Of a DNA stretch of 64,000 nt, positions 18,404 to 26,594 are shown piece after piece. Every line of letters begins with the position of its first letter. The first letter of the stretch is position 1. A program made the translations under genes and the position numbers. The stretch is from Atlantibacter sp. RC6 (GTDB taxonomy: Bacteria; Pseudomonadota; Gammaproteobacteria; Enterobacterales; Enterobacteriaceae), in NCBI RefSeq assembly GCF_014193285.1, contig NZ_JACHZE010000010.1, positions 62,001-126,000 of the forward strand, written 5' to 3'. Below the pieces are notes generated by a model. It was not told where the DNA came from and did no database searches. It saw nothing but the letters and a program-made list of their open reading frames with translations.

Positions 18404-19960
18404 ATGAAAAAACGTAAAATTGGACTGGCAAATTATCTGGCTTACGGCTCAGGCGATTTCCTTGGCGCAGGGACGACGGCGCTGACCGCCGCCTGGCTGC
18501 TGTATTTTTACACCACCTTTTGTGGCCTTACGCCCGTTGAGGCGACCTTTATCTTTGCGATGGCCAGGGTGCTGGACGCCGTCGTCAGTCCATTAATGGG
18601 TTTCCTGACCGATAACTTCGGCTCGACCTGGCTCGGCCGACGCTTTGGCCGGCGCAAATTCTTTATCCTGCTCGGGATCCCACTGGTGTTTAGCTACACC
18701 TTTATGTGGGTGGGCGGAATGGGCTACGGGTATTACCTGGCGACCTATCTGATTTTCGATGTGGTGTACACCATGATTCTGGTGCCTTATGAAACCCTGG
18801 TGCCGGAAATGACCGATGATTTCAAACAGAAAACCAAGTTTTCCGGCGCGCGGATTTCAATGGCGCAGCTCTCGGCCATCCTGGCCGCCTTCCTGCCGGG
18901 CATCCTGCTCAATATCTTCGGCAAGGACAACGCCATCTCCTTTTTCTACGCCAGTGTGGTATTCGCCACGCTGTGCGCCATTGTGCTGACGCTGGTGTGG
19001 TGCTTTACCTGGGAAAGGCCGCGTGCGGAGTGGACCGAAGCGGCGCTGCGTGCGGAGCAGGAAAAGAAAAACCTCACCTTTATGCAAAGTATGAAGCGGC
19101 TGAATATCGAATTAACCTCAACGCTGCGGATTAAAATATTTCGTCAGCATCTGGGGATGTATCTCGGGGGGTACATCGCCCAGGACGTGTTTAACGCCGT
19201 GTTTACTTACTACGTGGTTTTCGTGCTGATGCAGAGCGCCTCGCTGGCCTCTAACCTGATGGGCGTGATGGCGATCATGCAGTTTATCGCGGTGATCGCC
19301 ATGATCCCGCTGTGCATCAAGTTTGGCCCCGCGCCTTCTTACCGCGTCGTGGTGGTGCTGTTCGGCCTGAGCGCCATTTCCTACGGCGTGCTGTGGTATG
19401 TCGGCTTAAACGATGTTTTTGCGTTGCTATTGTTTATTTCCGGCATCGCCGGGTTAGGGCGTGGCGGCATCAACTATGTGCCGTGGAATACTTACACCTA
19501 TATTGCCGACGTGGATGAAGCCATCACCGGCCAGCGCCGGGAAGGGATTTTTGCCGGGATCATGACCCTTACCCGCAAGGCGTCCCAGGCGGGGGCGGTG
19601 ATGCTGGTGGGGATCGTGATGCAGATGTCCGGCTTTGTCTCCGGCCAGGCGACTCAACCGCCCGCCGTGAGCCAGACCATCCTGATGATTTTAAGCGTGG
19701 GCACCGTGGTGGTACTGGCCTGTGGCTTCCTGATCTCCCTGCGCTTCAAGCTCAACCTGCACACCCATAGCATACTGCGCGAGGAGACGGCAAAAATGCG
19801 CCTCGCTAATCGCCCGGTGCCGGAAGTGATTACCCCACAGGCGCGCGAAACCATCGAAATGCTGGCGGGCATGCCGTATTCAGCGCTCTGGGGCAATAAC
19901 AATATCGGCTATCTGAACCGCCATAAACCCGCCGTGGCGCAACCTGTTACTTCTCATTAA
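18404..19960 (+). CDS. GPH-family oligogalacturonide/rhamnogalacturonide transporter (RhiT-like)
   Basis: Probable sugar:cation symporter of the glycoside-pentoside-hexuronide family. The 518-residue protein has about twelve hydrophobic segments. Family features include SGDFLGAGTTALTAAWLL near the start, the loop GSTWLGRRFGRRKFF after the second segment, and a long hydrophilic C-terminal tail. The neighbouring GH105 hydrolase makes a RhiT-RhiN pair, as known in Dickeya, so the likely substrate is unsaturated rhamnogalacturonan disaccharide. The ATG at 18404 follows GGGGTG; a GTG at 18395 is in frame. Confidence 0.83.
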   Translation: MKKRKIGLANYLAYGSGDFLGAGTTALTAAWLLYFYTTFCGLTPVEATFIFAMARVLDAVVSPLMGFLTDNFGSTWLGRRFGRRKFFILLGIPLVFSYTFMWVGGMGYGYYLATYLIFDVVYTMILVPYETLVPEMTDDFKQKTKFSGARISMAQLSAILAAFLPGILLNIFGKDNAISFFYASVVFATLCAIVLTLVWCFTWERPRAEWTEAALRAEQEKKNLTFMQSMKRLNIELTSTLRIKIFRQHLGMYLGGYIAQDVFNAVFTYYVVFVLMQSASLASNLMGVMAIMQFIAVIAMIPLCIKFGPAPSYRVVVVLFGLSAISYGVLWYVGLNDVFALLLFISGIAGLGRGGINYVPWNTYTYIADVDEAITGQRREGIFAGIMTLTRKASQAGAVMLVGIVMQMSGFVSGQATQPPAVSQTILMILSVGTVVVLACGFLISLRFKLNLHTHSILREETAKMRLANRPVPEVITPQARETIEMLAGMPYSALWGNNNIGYLNRHKPAVAQPVTSH

Positions 19961-19970
19961 GGCAAAGCGA

Positions 19971-21110
19971 ATGATTATCTACCCCGTAAAACACAGCCCG
20001 CTGTTGCGCCAGCCTGAGCGCATCATCTCCAGGGACGAACTAAAAAATCTCATAAACAAAGTGACCGATAACCTGATCCACATTCACGACGACACGGGCC
20101 AGTTTTTGCTGCGGCTGGATGATGGGCGGGTGATTGATACCAAAGGTTGGGCAGGGTGGGAGTGGACACACGGCGTCGGGCTCTACGGTATCTGGCAGTA
20201 TTATCGTCAGACCGGCGATAAGGGAATGTGCCAGATTATTGACGCCTGGTTTGCCGACCGCTTTGCTGAAGGGACAACCACCAAAAACGTCAATACCATG
20301 GCGCCGTTTTTGACCCTGGCGTATCGCTACGAAGAAACACGTAATCCGGAATTTCTCCCCTGGCTGGAAAGCTGGGCCGAATGGGCGATGTACCAGATGC
20401 CGCGTACTGATTTTGGCGGTATGCAGCACATTACTCTGGCCGAGGAGAATCATCAGCAGATGTGGGACGACACCCTGATGATGACCGTTCTGCCGCTGAC
20501 CAAAATCGGCAAATTGCTAAACCGGCCCGAATATTGTGAAGAGGCCACCTATCAGTTCCTGCTGCACGTGCAGAATCTGATGGATCGGGAAACCGGGCTA
20601 TGGTTTCACGGCTGGAATTATCAGGGACGGCATAATTTTGCCCGTGCGCGCTGGGCGCGGGGCAATAGCTGGTTGACCATCGTGATCCCCGATTTTCTCG
20701 AGCTGGTGGATCTGCCGGGAAACAGCGCGGTACGTCGCTATCTGGTGCAGGTGCTGGAAAATCAGGTGGCGGCGCTGGCGAAGTGCCAGGATGAAAGCGG
20801 TCTGTGGCATACCTTGCTGGACGATCCGTACTCGTATCTTGAAGCCTCCGCCACGGCGGGGTTTGCTTACGGGATCCTGAAAGGCGTCAGGCAACGCTAT
20901 CTGCCGAAGCGTTATGCGGAGGTGGCGGAAAAGGCGATTGCCGGGATCATCGAACATATTTCCAGCGACGGCGAACTTCAGCAGGTGTCGTTTGGCACCG
21001 GGATGGGGCATGACCTGGCGTTTTACCGCAACATCCCCCAGACCTCGATGCCCTACGGGCAGGCGATGGCGATACTCTGCCTGACGGAGTTTTTACGCAC
21101 CTACTATTAA
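19971..21110 (+). CDS. GH105 unsaturated rhamnogalacturonyl hydrolase (RhiN/YteR-like)
   Basis: Probable cytoplasmic enzyme that removes the unsaturated galacturonyl residue from rhamnogalacturonan lyase products, giving rhamnose and a ketouronate. The 379-residue protein has no signal peptide. It shows the alpha/alpha-barrel motifs of GH88/GH105: KGWAGWEWTHGVGLYG, MWDDTLMM with the catalytic aspartate, WFHGWNYQGRHNFARARWAR and WARGNSW. It starts 10 nt after the transporter stop, within the same operon. No polysaccharide lyase or ketouronate gene is in the window, so the pathway depends on genes elsewhere. Confidence 0.87.
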   Translation: MIIYPVKHSPLLRQPERIISRDELKNLINKVTDNLIHIHDDTGQFLLRLDDGRVIDTKGWAGWEWTHGVGLYGIWQYYRQTGDKGMCQIIDAWFADRFAEGTTTKNVNTMAPFLTLAYRYEETRNPEFLPWLESWAEWAMYQMPRTDFGGMQHITLAEENHQQMWDDTLMMTVLPLTKIGKLLNRPEYCEEATYQFLLHVQNLMDRETGLWFHGWNYQGRHNFARARWARGNSWLTIVIPDFLELVDLPGNSAVRRYLVQVLENQVAALAKCQDESGLWHTLLDDPYSYLEASATAGFAYGILKGVRQRYLPKRYAEVAEKAIAGIIEHISSDGELQQVSFGTGMGHDLAFYRNIPQTSMPYGQAMAILCLTEFLRTYY

Positions 21111-21119
21111 GCCAATAAA

Positions 21120-21147
21120 AAGGGGCCGGGCTTTGCGCCAGGCCCCG
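21120..21147 (-). terminator. terminator of the PTS/glycosylasparaginase operon
   Basis: On the minus strand GGGGCC, one mismatch, GGC, a short loop, GCC and GGCCCC form a stem followed by TTTTTATT. It lies just past the IIA stop and also sits 10 nt after the convergent GH105 gene, so it may serve both. Confidence 0.8.
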
Positions 21148-21161
21148 CGCAGCAATCGGGA

Positions 21162-21473
21162 TTACGCTGCGATTTTTTGATGCAAGGCGATAATTTCCTG
21201 GCCCAACTCCATCAGCATAATGGCATTCATCAGGTGGTCCTGAGCATGCACCATCACCAGATGCACCGGGATTTTTCCGCTGCCTTCATCCATTTCAATC
21301 AGCCGGGTTTGCACGTGATGCGCTGATGACAGCGCCTGCTGGGCCTGATGGATGAATTCCTGCGCCTGGGCAAAGTCCTGCTGTTCCCGGGCGCAGCGGA
21401 TCGCCTGGAAAACCAGGCTGCGGGCGTAGCCCGCGTTGGCAATCAGCTCCATCACCTCATTTTCAAGATCCAT
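21162..21473 (-). CDS. PTS IIA subunit, lactose/chitobiose family
   Basis: Phosphocarrier that accepts phosphate from HPr and passes it to IIB. The 103-residue all-helical protein shows the family signature VMVHAQDHLMNAI with the phosphorylated histidine at about residue 76. It is a homologue of LacF/ChbA. The ATG at 21473 starts one base after the IIB stop with a GAGG SD; an ATG at 21485 also exists. It is the last gene of the operon and is followed by a terminator. Confidence 0.92.
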   Translation of the reverse strand: MDLENEVMELIANAGYARSLVFQAIRCAREQQDFAQAQEFIHQAQQALSSAHHVQTRLIEMDEGSGKIPVHLVMVHAQDHLMNAIMLMELGQEIIALHQKIAA

Positions 21474-21474
21474 G

Positions 21475-21786
21475 TTATGCCTCATCCATCAGCGCCAGCG
21501 CCTGATCGAGTACCTTGTCGCCTTTCATGGTGCCGTAGGCCATCATATCGATGCAGGCGATTTTTTTACCGTGCTGTTGGGCGATTTTCTCGCACTCGGG
21601 CAGCTTATAGCGGATCTGCGGGCCCAGCAGCGCCACATCAAATTCAGCGGCGCTGGTTTTATAATCCCGCACCGATTTAGCGCAGATTTCCAGATCCAGC
21701 CCGCGCTGGTGTGCTTCGTCCTGCATTTTCTTCACCATCATGCTGGTCGACATGCCCAGATCGCATACCAGAAGGATTTTTTTCAT
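21475..21786 (-). CDS. PTS IIB subunit, lactose/chitobiose family
   Basis: Cytoplasmic phosphotransfer domain with the active-site cysteine Cys8 in LLVCDLGMSTSMMV, the P-loop typical of chitobiose-type IIB. The 103-residue protein continues with LLGPQIRYKLPE, as in ChbB. The ATG at 21786 has a GGGAG SD inside the end of the aminopeptidase gene and lies 1 nt past its stop, so the genes are tightly coupled. It acts with the IIC and IIA of the same operon. Confidence 0.92.
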   Translation of the reverse strand: MKKILLVCDLGMSTSMMVKKMQDEAHQRGLDLEICAKSVRDYKTSAAEFDVALLGPQIRYKLPECEKIAQQHGKKIACIDMMAYGTMKGDKVLDQALALMDEA

Positions 21787-21787
21787 T

Positions 21788-23260
21788 TTACTGCTCCCGT
21801 TTTTCAAGCAAATGCTGGAGTAAAAGTGGTATCGGGCGGCCCGACGCCACGCTGTAACCCTGTTCCCGCCACAGCGCCGTCCCGCTGATGTCCAGATGCG
21901 CCCAGGGAATATCGGGCGGACAAAAGCGATTCAGGAACCAGGCGGCGGAAGTACTGATAGCGGCATTGTTGGTCGGCGTGTTGCAGATATCGGCGATGCG
22001 GCTCTCCACCTGCGGCGCAAAACGCGCATCCAGCGGCATCGGCCACAGGCTATCGCCGCTGCGATCTGCCGCCGTGGACAAGGCGCGGGTCAGCGACGGA
22101 TCGTTGCTCCACAGCCCGGTGATGTCGTAGCCCAGGGCTTTGACCACCGCGCCGGTGAGCGTGGCCATATCGATAATGTACTGCGGCGCGTGTTGTTCTT
22201 TACGCAACGCGGCGGCCCAGGCAATAGCGTCCGCCAGCACCAGCCGGCCTTCGGCGTCGGTATTGTTGATTTCAACGTTTAAGCCCGAATAGCTGGCGGC
22301 GATTTCGCCAGGGCGCATCGCATCCGGCCCCGGCATGTTTTCCGCCAGCGCCAGCACGCCCACCAGACGTACCGGCAACCTGAGTTCCGCCGCCGCCATT
22401 AACAGACCAAAAACATTGGCGGCGCCGCACATGTCATACTTCATGGTGTACATGCCTTCGCCGCTTTTCAGCCATAATCCGCCGGTATCGAAGGTAATGC
22501 CTTTGCCCACGTACACGCCAAACGGCCCGTCGGCGCAGCCGTCATAATGGATAACCAGCAGCCGGGGCGGATTGCTGGCCCCTTTGCCCACCGCGTGCAG
22601 CAGGCCCAGGCCGCGCTGCTGGATTTGCTTTTCGTCCAGCACGTCGCAGCGCAGTTGCGGGTAACACTCAGCCTGGCGAACGATTTCGCTGACCACAAAG
22701 GCAGGCGTGCAGCGCTCGGAAGGCAGGTCCGCAAGCCGCCGGGCGGCTATCATCCCTTTGGCGCAGGCGGCGGTCTGGGCGAGCAGGGCGCGGAGCGCGT
22801 TTTCCTGGTGGGGCAAACACCACAGCGTGAGTTGGCTCAGGCGCACGGCGTCACTGGCGGCTTGTTTGTATCCCAGATCGCTGACCTGATAGTCCAGGTT
22901 GAACAGGCAATGCAGCAGGGAAATCACAATGGCGCGATGCTTTTCATCGTCCATGTCCCAGCGGCTGGTATCCAGCACCAGATGCGGGCTCGAGGTTTTG
23001 CGGCACAGCGTGCGTAGCGATGCCGCCAGTTTGTGTGTTAACCCATCCAGCCAGTCGCTGTCGGGCGCGACCGTTACCCGGCCCAACGGCGCACAGCCGA
23101 AGGCGCAGTCCGCAACGCTGTGTGTTGCCTGCTGGCATAACGCTTCTTTTAGCGACGCCGTAATATCGCATTGCTGGAACAGCGGGCTGCCCGGCCACGT
23201 GAACAGATGCATGTTGTCACACGCCGCTAGCGGTCCGTGGGTGAGATGGTAATTAATCAT
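21788..23260 (-). CDS. M17 leucyl-aminopeptidase-family peptidase
   Basis: Probable cytosolic dinuclear-metal aminopeptidase. The 490-residue protein carries all family ligands: K253 and D258 in GKGITFDTGG, D276 in YDMCGAAN, and D345, E347 and R349 in NNTDAEGRLVLADA. The N-terminal half is diverged from E. coli PepA. Placement inside a PTS operon, overlapping the glycosylasparaginase gene by 8 nt, suggests it trims peptides carrying or released with the imported sugar. That role is inference; the peptidase fold is seen directly. Confidence 0.88.
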   Translation of the reverse strand: MINYHLTHGPLAACDNMHLFTWPGSPLFQQCDITASLKEALCQQATHSVADCAFGCAPLGRVTVAPDSDWLDGLTHKLAASLRTLCRKTSSPHLVLDTSRWDMDDEKHRAIVISLLHCLFNLDYQVSDLGYKQAASDAVRLSQLTLWCLPHQENALRALLAQTAACAKGMIAARRLADLPSERCTPAFVVSEIVRQAECYPQLRCDVLDEKQIQQRGLGLLHAVGKGASNPPRLLVIHYDGCADGPFGVYVGKGITFDTGGLWLKSGEGMYTMKYDMCGAANVFGLLMAAAELRLPVRLVGVLALAENMPGPDAMRPGEIAASYSGLNVEINNTDAEGRLVLADAIAWAAALRKEQHAPQYIIDMATLTGAVVKALGYDITGLWSNDPSLTRALSTAADRSGDSLWPMPLDARFAPQVESRIADICNTPTNNAAISTSAAWFLNRFCPPDIPWAHLDISGTALWREQGYSVASGRPIPLLLQHLLEKREQ

Positions 23261-24218
23261 AATGAGGCTCTCCGATGGGGGCGCGGATCCGCGCAGCGTA
23301 ATCGCTCATCCACTGTTCGTCCGCTGGGGTGTAGCACGTTTGCCCGTCACGCCGCTCGGCAAGGTAAACGGTGGGCGGGAGGTGTTCATGCGCAACCACG
23401 AAGGAAAAGGTTTTGATATTGGTGGCTGCGCCGAATTCGCCGTCCCGGTTCATGCATACCACCGATAAATCGCCGACCCGCCCGAAGCGCGCCATCAATT
23501 TATCTTCCAGCTCCAGCACCACGCTATCGGCGGCCCGCTGCGGCGACATCCCGTTTTCCATACGCCGTACAATCTCGTAACTGACGCAGCCTTTCATCAG
23601 GTCTTCGCCCACACCGGTGGCGGTGGCGGCGCCGATCTGGCTGTCGCAGTAAAAACCTGAACCAATCACAGGCGAATCCCCGAGACGGCCCCGGCGCTTC
23701 ATAAACAGGCCGCTGGTGGAGGTGGCGACGCTCATCGAACCATGCTTATCCAGGCCAATCATGCCGACGGTGTCGTGCCCGTCATAGGGGCTTAAGCCCC
23801 GGTCGATGGTTTCCCGGCAGCGCTTGCGATAGTGCTGGGTGGCGCGCTCGGTGAGCATGGTTTTGGCGGCAAACCCTTCGCTGAGCGCCCATTCGCGCGC
23901 GCCCGCGCCGACCAGCAGGCTGTTAAACCGCTGGCGGCTCAGGGCGTGGGCCACGCGCACCGGGTTGGCGATATCGATTAAATTGCCCACCGCGCCGAAG
24001 GCTAAGGTATCGCCGTCCATAAACGCCGCATCCAGTTCCACTTCACCCTGCTCATTGGGCAAACCGCCGTAACCTACCGATTTGTAGAAAGGAAAATCTT
24101 CTACTTCTGCAACGGCATCCACTACCGCTCTGGCGGACGTTGCGCCTTGTCTGAGCGCATCACTGGCCTGCACAATCCCTTCCAGCGCCATACGCCACGT
24201 TGCAATCATTCCCCACAT
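23253..24218 (-). CDS. N4-(beta-N-acetylglucosaminyl)-L-asparaginase family Ntn hydrolase
   Basis: Probable glycosylasparaginase, which cleaves the bond between GlcNAc and asparagine, or a related isoaspartyl peptidase. The 321-residue precursor has the autoproteolysis site GHDTVGMIGLD with the predicted N-terminal nucleophile Thr150. GLFMKRRGRLGDSPVIGSGF and GAATATGVGEDLMKGCVSYE follow, forming the beta-subunit. No secretion signal is seen, so it should act in the cytoplasm on a substrate brought in by the PTS. The ATG at 24218 has GGAG upstream and lies 14 nt after the IIC stop. Confidence 0.85.
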   Translation of the reverse strand: MWGMIATWRMALEGIVQASDALRQGATSARAVVDAVAEVEDFPFYKSVGYGGLPNEQGEVELDAAFMDGDTLAFGAVGNLIDIANPVRVAHALSRQRFNSLLVGAGAREWALSEGFAAKTMLTERATQHYRKRCRETIDRGLSPYDGHDTVGMIGLDKHGSMSVATSTSGLFMKRRGRLGDSPVIGSGFYCDSQIGAATATGVGEDLMKGCVSYEIVRRMENGMSPQRAADSVVLELEDKLMARFGRVGDLSVVCMNRDGEFGAATNIKTFSFVVAHEHLPPTVYLAERRDGQTCYTPADEQWMSDYAARIRAPIGEPHYD

Positions 24219-24232
24219 ATCTGTCTCCTGTG

Positions 24233-25516
24233 TTATTTCTGCGCTTCGGACGCGCAGTACTGCTTATCAACGATCCTCAGGAAAGGCAGATAAAGCATCG
24301 CGCCAATCAAAAGATTCAGGATTTGCATCACGCTGCCACTGATATGCCCGGTGACGATAAACCCGCTGATTACCGGCGGCAGCGTCCAGGGAATAAACAC
24401 GCCGGTGGTCACCGCCACCATCTCCATTTTCATCGCCACGTATTGCACCGTGACCAGCACCAGCGGCACCAGATTAAAGGGGATCAGCATGATGGGATTC
24501 ATGATGATGGGCAGACCAAACAGGATCGGCTCATTGATGTTAAACACCGACGCGCCTGCACCCAGCCGCGCGACTTCACGCATGCTTTTGCTGCGCGCAA
24601 AGATCAGCATGGCGATAACTAATGACAGCGTGGCACCTGCGCCGCCCATCCAGATCATGTCGAAGAACTGCTCGGTAATAATGTGCGGCGGCGTGATGCC
24701 TGCCTGAATGGCCGCAATGTTATCGGTCTGGTTTTCCATCCACAGCGGGCGAATGATGCCGTTCACCATCGAACCGGAGTTAATGCCCACCGACCACAAC
24801 AGGGTTATCGACAGCACGGTCAGCAGCGCGCCCACGTAAGAGGTGCCGAAGTGGCGCACCGGGGTGGCGACTACCTGGTAAATAAACTGGTGGATGGTAT
24901 TGAACGAGGTGTGCTCGAAGGCGATGCGGATCATCAGTACCAGTACAATCACCGTGAGCGCGGGGATCAGCGCCGCAAAAGACTCCTGAACCGCAGGCGG
25001 CACCCCTTCGGGCATTTTGATCACCCAGTTTTTACGCTTCAGGAAGCAGAACAGCTCGGTCCACAGCAGCGAGCCAATCATGGCGACGAACAGGCCCTTG
25101 CTGCCGATCCACTCGGTGGGCACAACGGTAATGTTGCCCAGCGCTTCGACCTTGATAAACGGCGTCAGGATCAGGAACGCTACCAGCGCCAGGATCCCGC
25201 TGGAAACGCGGTCCTCTTCATAGTGCTCCGCCAGGCGGTAGGCCACCAGAAAGCTGATAAACAGCGACATGGTGGAAAACACGGCGTTGAACGGGATCTC
25301 AACGATGTTGCTCCATGTCGCGCCGAAGGTGTGCGCCATAAACTGCTGATAGTGTTGATTCGGGAACGATGAAACGATCAGCAGTACCGAGCCGACGATA
25401 ATAAAAGGCATAAACGACACGTAGGCGGCGCGTATCGCGCACAAATGACGCTGTTGCGCAGCCTTCGCCGCCAGGGGCATCAGTCTGGCTTCGAGAAATC
25501 CCAGGACATTACTCAT
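24233..25516 (-). CDS. PTS IIC permease, lactose/cellobiose family
   Basis: Membrane channel subunit that transports and phosphorylates the sugar with IIB. The 427-residue protein has about ten hydrophobic segments. The family motifs are IRAAYVSFMPFIIVGS near the N-terminus, SVGINSGSMVNG, and FNINEPILFGLPIIMNPIM containing the conserved glutamate of the substrate site. It is the first gene of a five-gene minus-strand operon (IIC, glycosylasparaginase, aminopeptidase, IIB, IIA). The start has a GGAG SD. The homologue ChbC takes up chitobiose, a GlcNAc disaccharide. Confidence 0.92.
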   Translation of the reverse strand: MSNVLGFLEARLMPLAAKAAQQRHLCAIRAAYVSFMPFIIVGSVLLIVSSFPNQHYQQFMAHTFGATWSNIVEIPFNAVFSTMSLFISFLVAYRLAEHYEEDRVSSGILALVAFLILTPFIKVEALGNITVVPTEWIGSKGLFVAMIGSLLWTELFCFLKRKNWVIKMPEGVPPAVQESFAALIPALTVIVLVLMIRIAFEHTSFNTIHQFIYQVVATPVRHFGTSYVGALLTVLSITLLWSVGINSGSMVNGIIRPLWMENQTDNIAAIQAGITPPHIITEQFFDMIWMGGAGATLSLVIAMLIFARSKSMREVARLGAGASVFNINEPILFGLPIIMNPIMLIPFNLVPLVLVTVQYVAMKMEMVAVTTGVFIPWTLPPVISGFIVTGHISGSVMQILNLLIGAMLYLPFLRIVDKQYCASEAQK

Positions 25517-25692
25517 GGTGTACTCCGTGATTATTTTTTATGATGAACACGTGGTTTACCTCTGCCGAATGCCGCGATTATCAGTGAATCTGTTTGGCAT
25601 AAATTTGCGTCACTTCACAACATTCCCGCTACACTTAACTAGTCTCATATGATTAGATATCAGCTATGTACTTTCTGATAAGGAAAAGTAGT
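25517..25692. promoter_or_regulatory. divergent promoter region of the PTS operon and its putative regulator
   Basis: About 175 bases separate the oppositely oriented IIC and transposase-like regulator genes, so both promoters must lie here. It is AT-rich around 25555-25670. I see no unambiguous -35/-10 pair or long dyad. Confidence 0.5.
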
Positions 25693-26565
25693 GTGGAAAT
25701 TAAGCTGCATGCCAACGCAACGACCACTCCCAGGGTGCGTCGTTATATTCAGGAATCCCCTAAAAGCGACCGTGAACTGGCGCAGGAGCTGGGTATTTCG
25801 GTTTCTACCGTTCGCCGCTGGCGCAACAGAACCGATGCAGTGGATCGGACCACTACGCCAAAATCGATACACAAAGTGCTGAGACAAGAACAGAGCGCCG
25901 TGATCAACTGGCTGAGACAAACTTTTATTGTGCCGCTGGATGAACTGGTTACGGTGGTGGCCTGCGGAATGCAACAACCCGTGTCGAGGGCGGGGCTGGA
26001 TCGCTACCTGAGACGGGCGGAAATTGCCCATATGAATGTATTAGGCGCGCGGGTTATGCGCGGGAAAAAAGCCATCAGGAGCGGCGTGTTTCCCGGCAAT
26101 TTACGGATATTTTATCGGCGTATCAGCCTGTTGCCGCAGGATGGTGGAGAATTTCACGTGCTGTGGGCCGAGGAAGCCGTGAGCGGTTGGCTGGCAGCCC
26201 GAGCCTATGCCGGTGCCTCTGCGCAGCTGGTGGCGCACTGGCTCGACGACGTCATTGCCGCTGCGCCGGGCGATATACAATCTGTTGAGACTGAAAATAA
26301 AAAGCTGTTCGGTATGGGCGCGGTAAAAGACCATCCCTTACAGACGTGGTGCGCGGAGAAGGGAGTAACCTTGACCGTTAGCGCCGACGACGCCACGGAT
26401 ATTACCCTGCATCTGGAGTGCCGTCTGGCGGAGTTAATCCCGGCTATCGGCGAACTAAGCCTGGATGCGTATCTGCAACAGGTTTGCGAACAGTACAATC
26501 GGCAGTGGCCTCAAAAAAAACTAGGCGACCTGACGCCCGTCCAGTTTTGGCAGCAATATCGCTAA
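25693..26565 (+). CDS. IS481-transposase-like protein with degenerate DDE domain, probable regulator
   Basis: The 290-residue protein opens like IS481-type transposases (EIKLHANATTTPRVRRYIQE). A helix-turn-helix follows (ELAQELGISVSTVRRWRNRT), then a second helical DNA-binding segment (PVSRAGLDRYLRR). The C-terminal half keeps the outline of an integrase-core domain and its terminal YNRQWPQKKLGDLTPVQFW. However, the usual IHVDLKHL and TDNG positions read LRIFYRRI and TENK, so the acidic triad appears broken. No inverted repeats or target duplications flank it. Its position divergent to the PTS operon suggests an exapted transcription factor. The GTG at 25693 has AAGGA upstream; an ATG at 25666 lacks an SD. 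Confidence 0.75.
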   Translation: MEIKLHANATTTPRVRRYIQESPKSDRELAQELGISVSTVRRWRNRTDAVDRTTTPKSIHKVLRQEQSAVINWLRQTFIVPLDELVTVVACGMQQPVSRAGLDRYLRRAEIAHMNVLGARVMRGKKAIRSGVFPGNLRIFYRRISLLPQDGGEFHVLWAEEAVSGWLAARAYAGASAQLVAHWLDDVIAAAPGDIQSVETENKKLFGMGAVKDHPLQTWCAEKGVTLTVSADDATDITLHLECRLAELIPAIGELSLDAYLQQVCEQYNRQWPQKKLGDLTPVQFWQQYR

Positions 26566-26594
26566 TCAATAATTGGCTCATGGGGTGTGGTGGA

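Noticed and set aside
25693-26565. Intact insertion sequence
   Set aside because: No terminal inverted repeats or target duplication were found, and the catalytic motifs look degenerate; treated as a domesticated gene.
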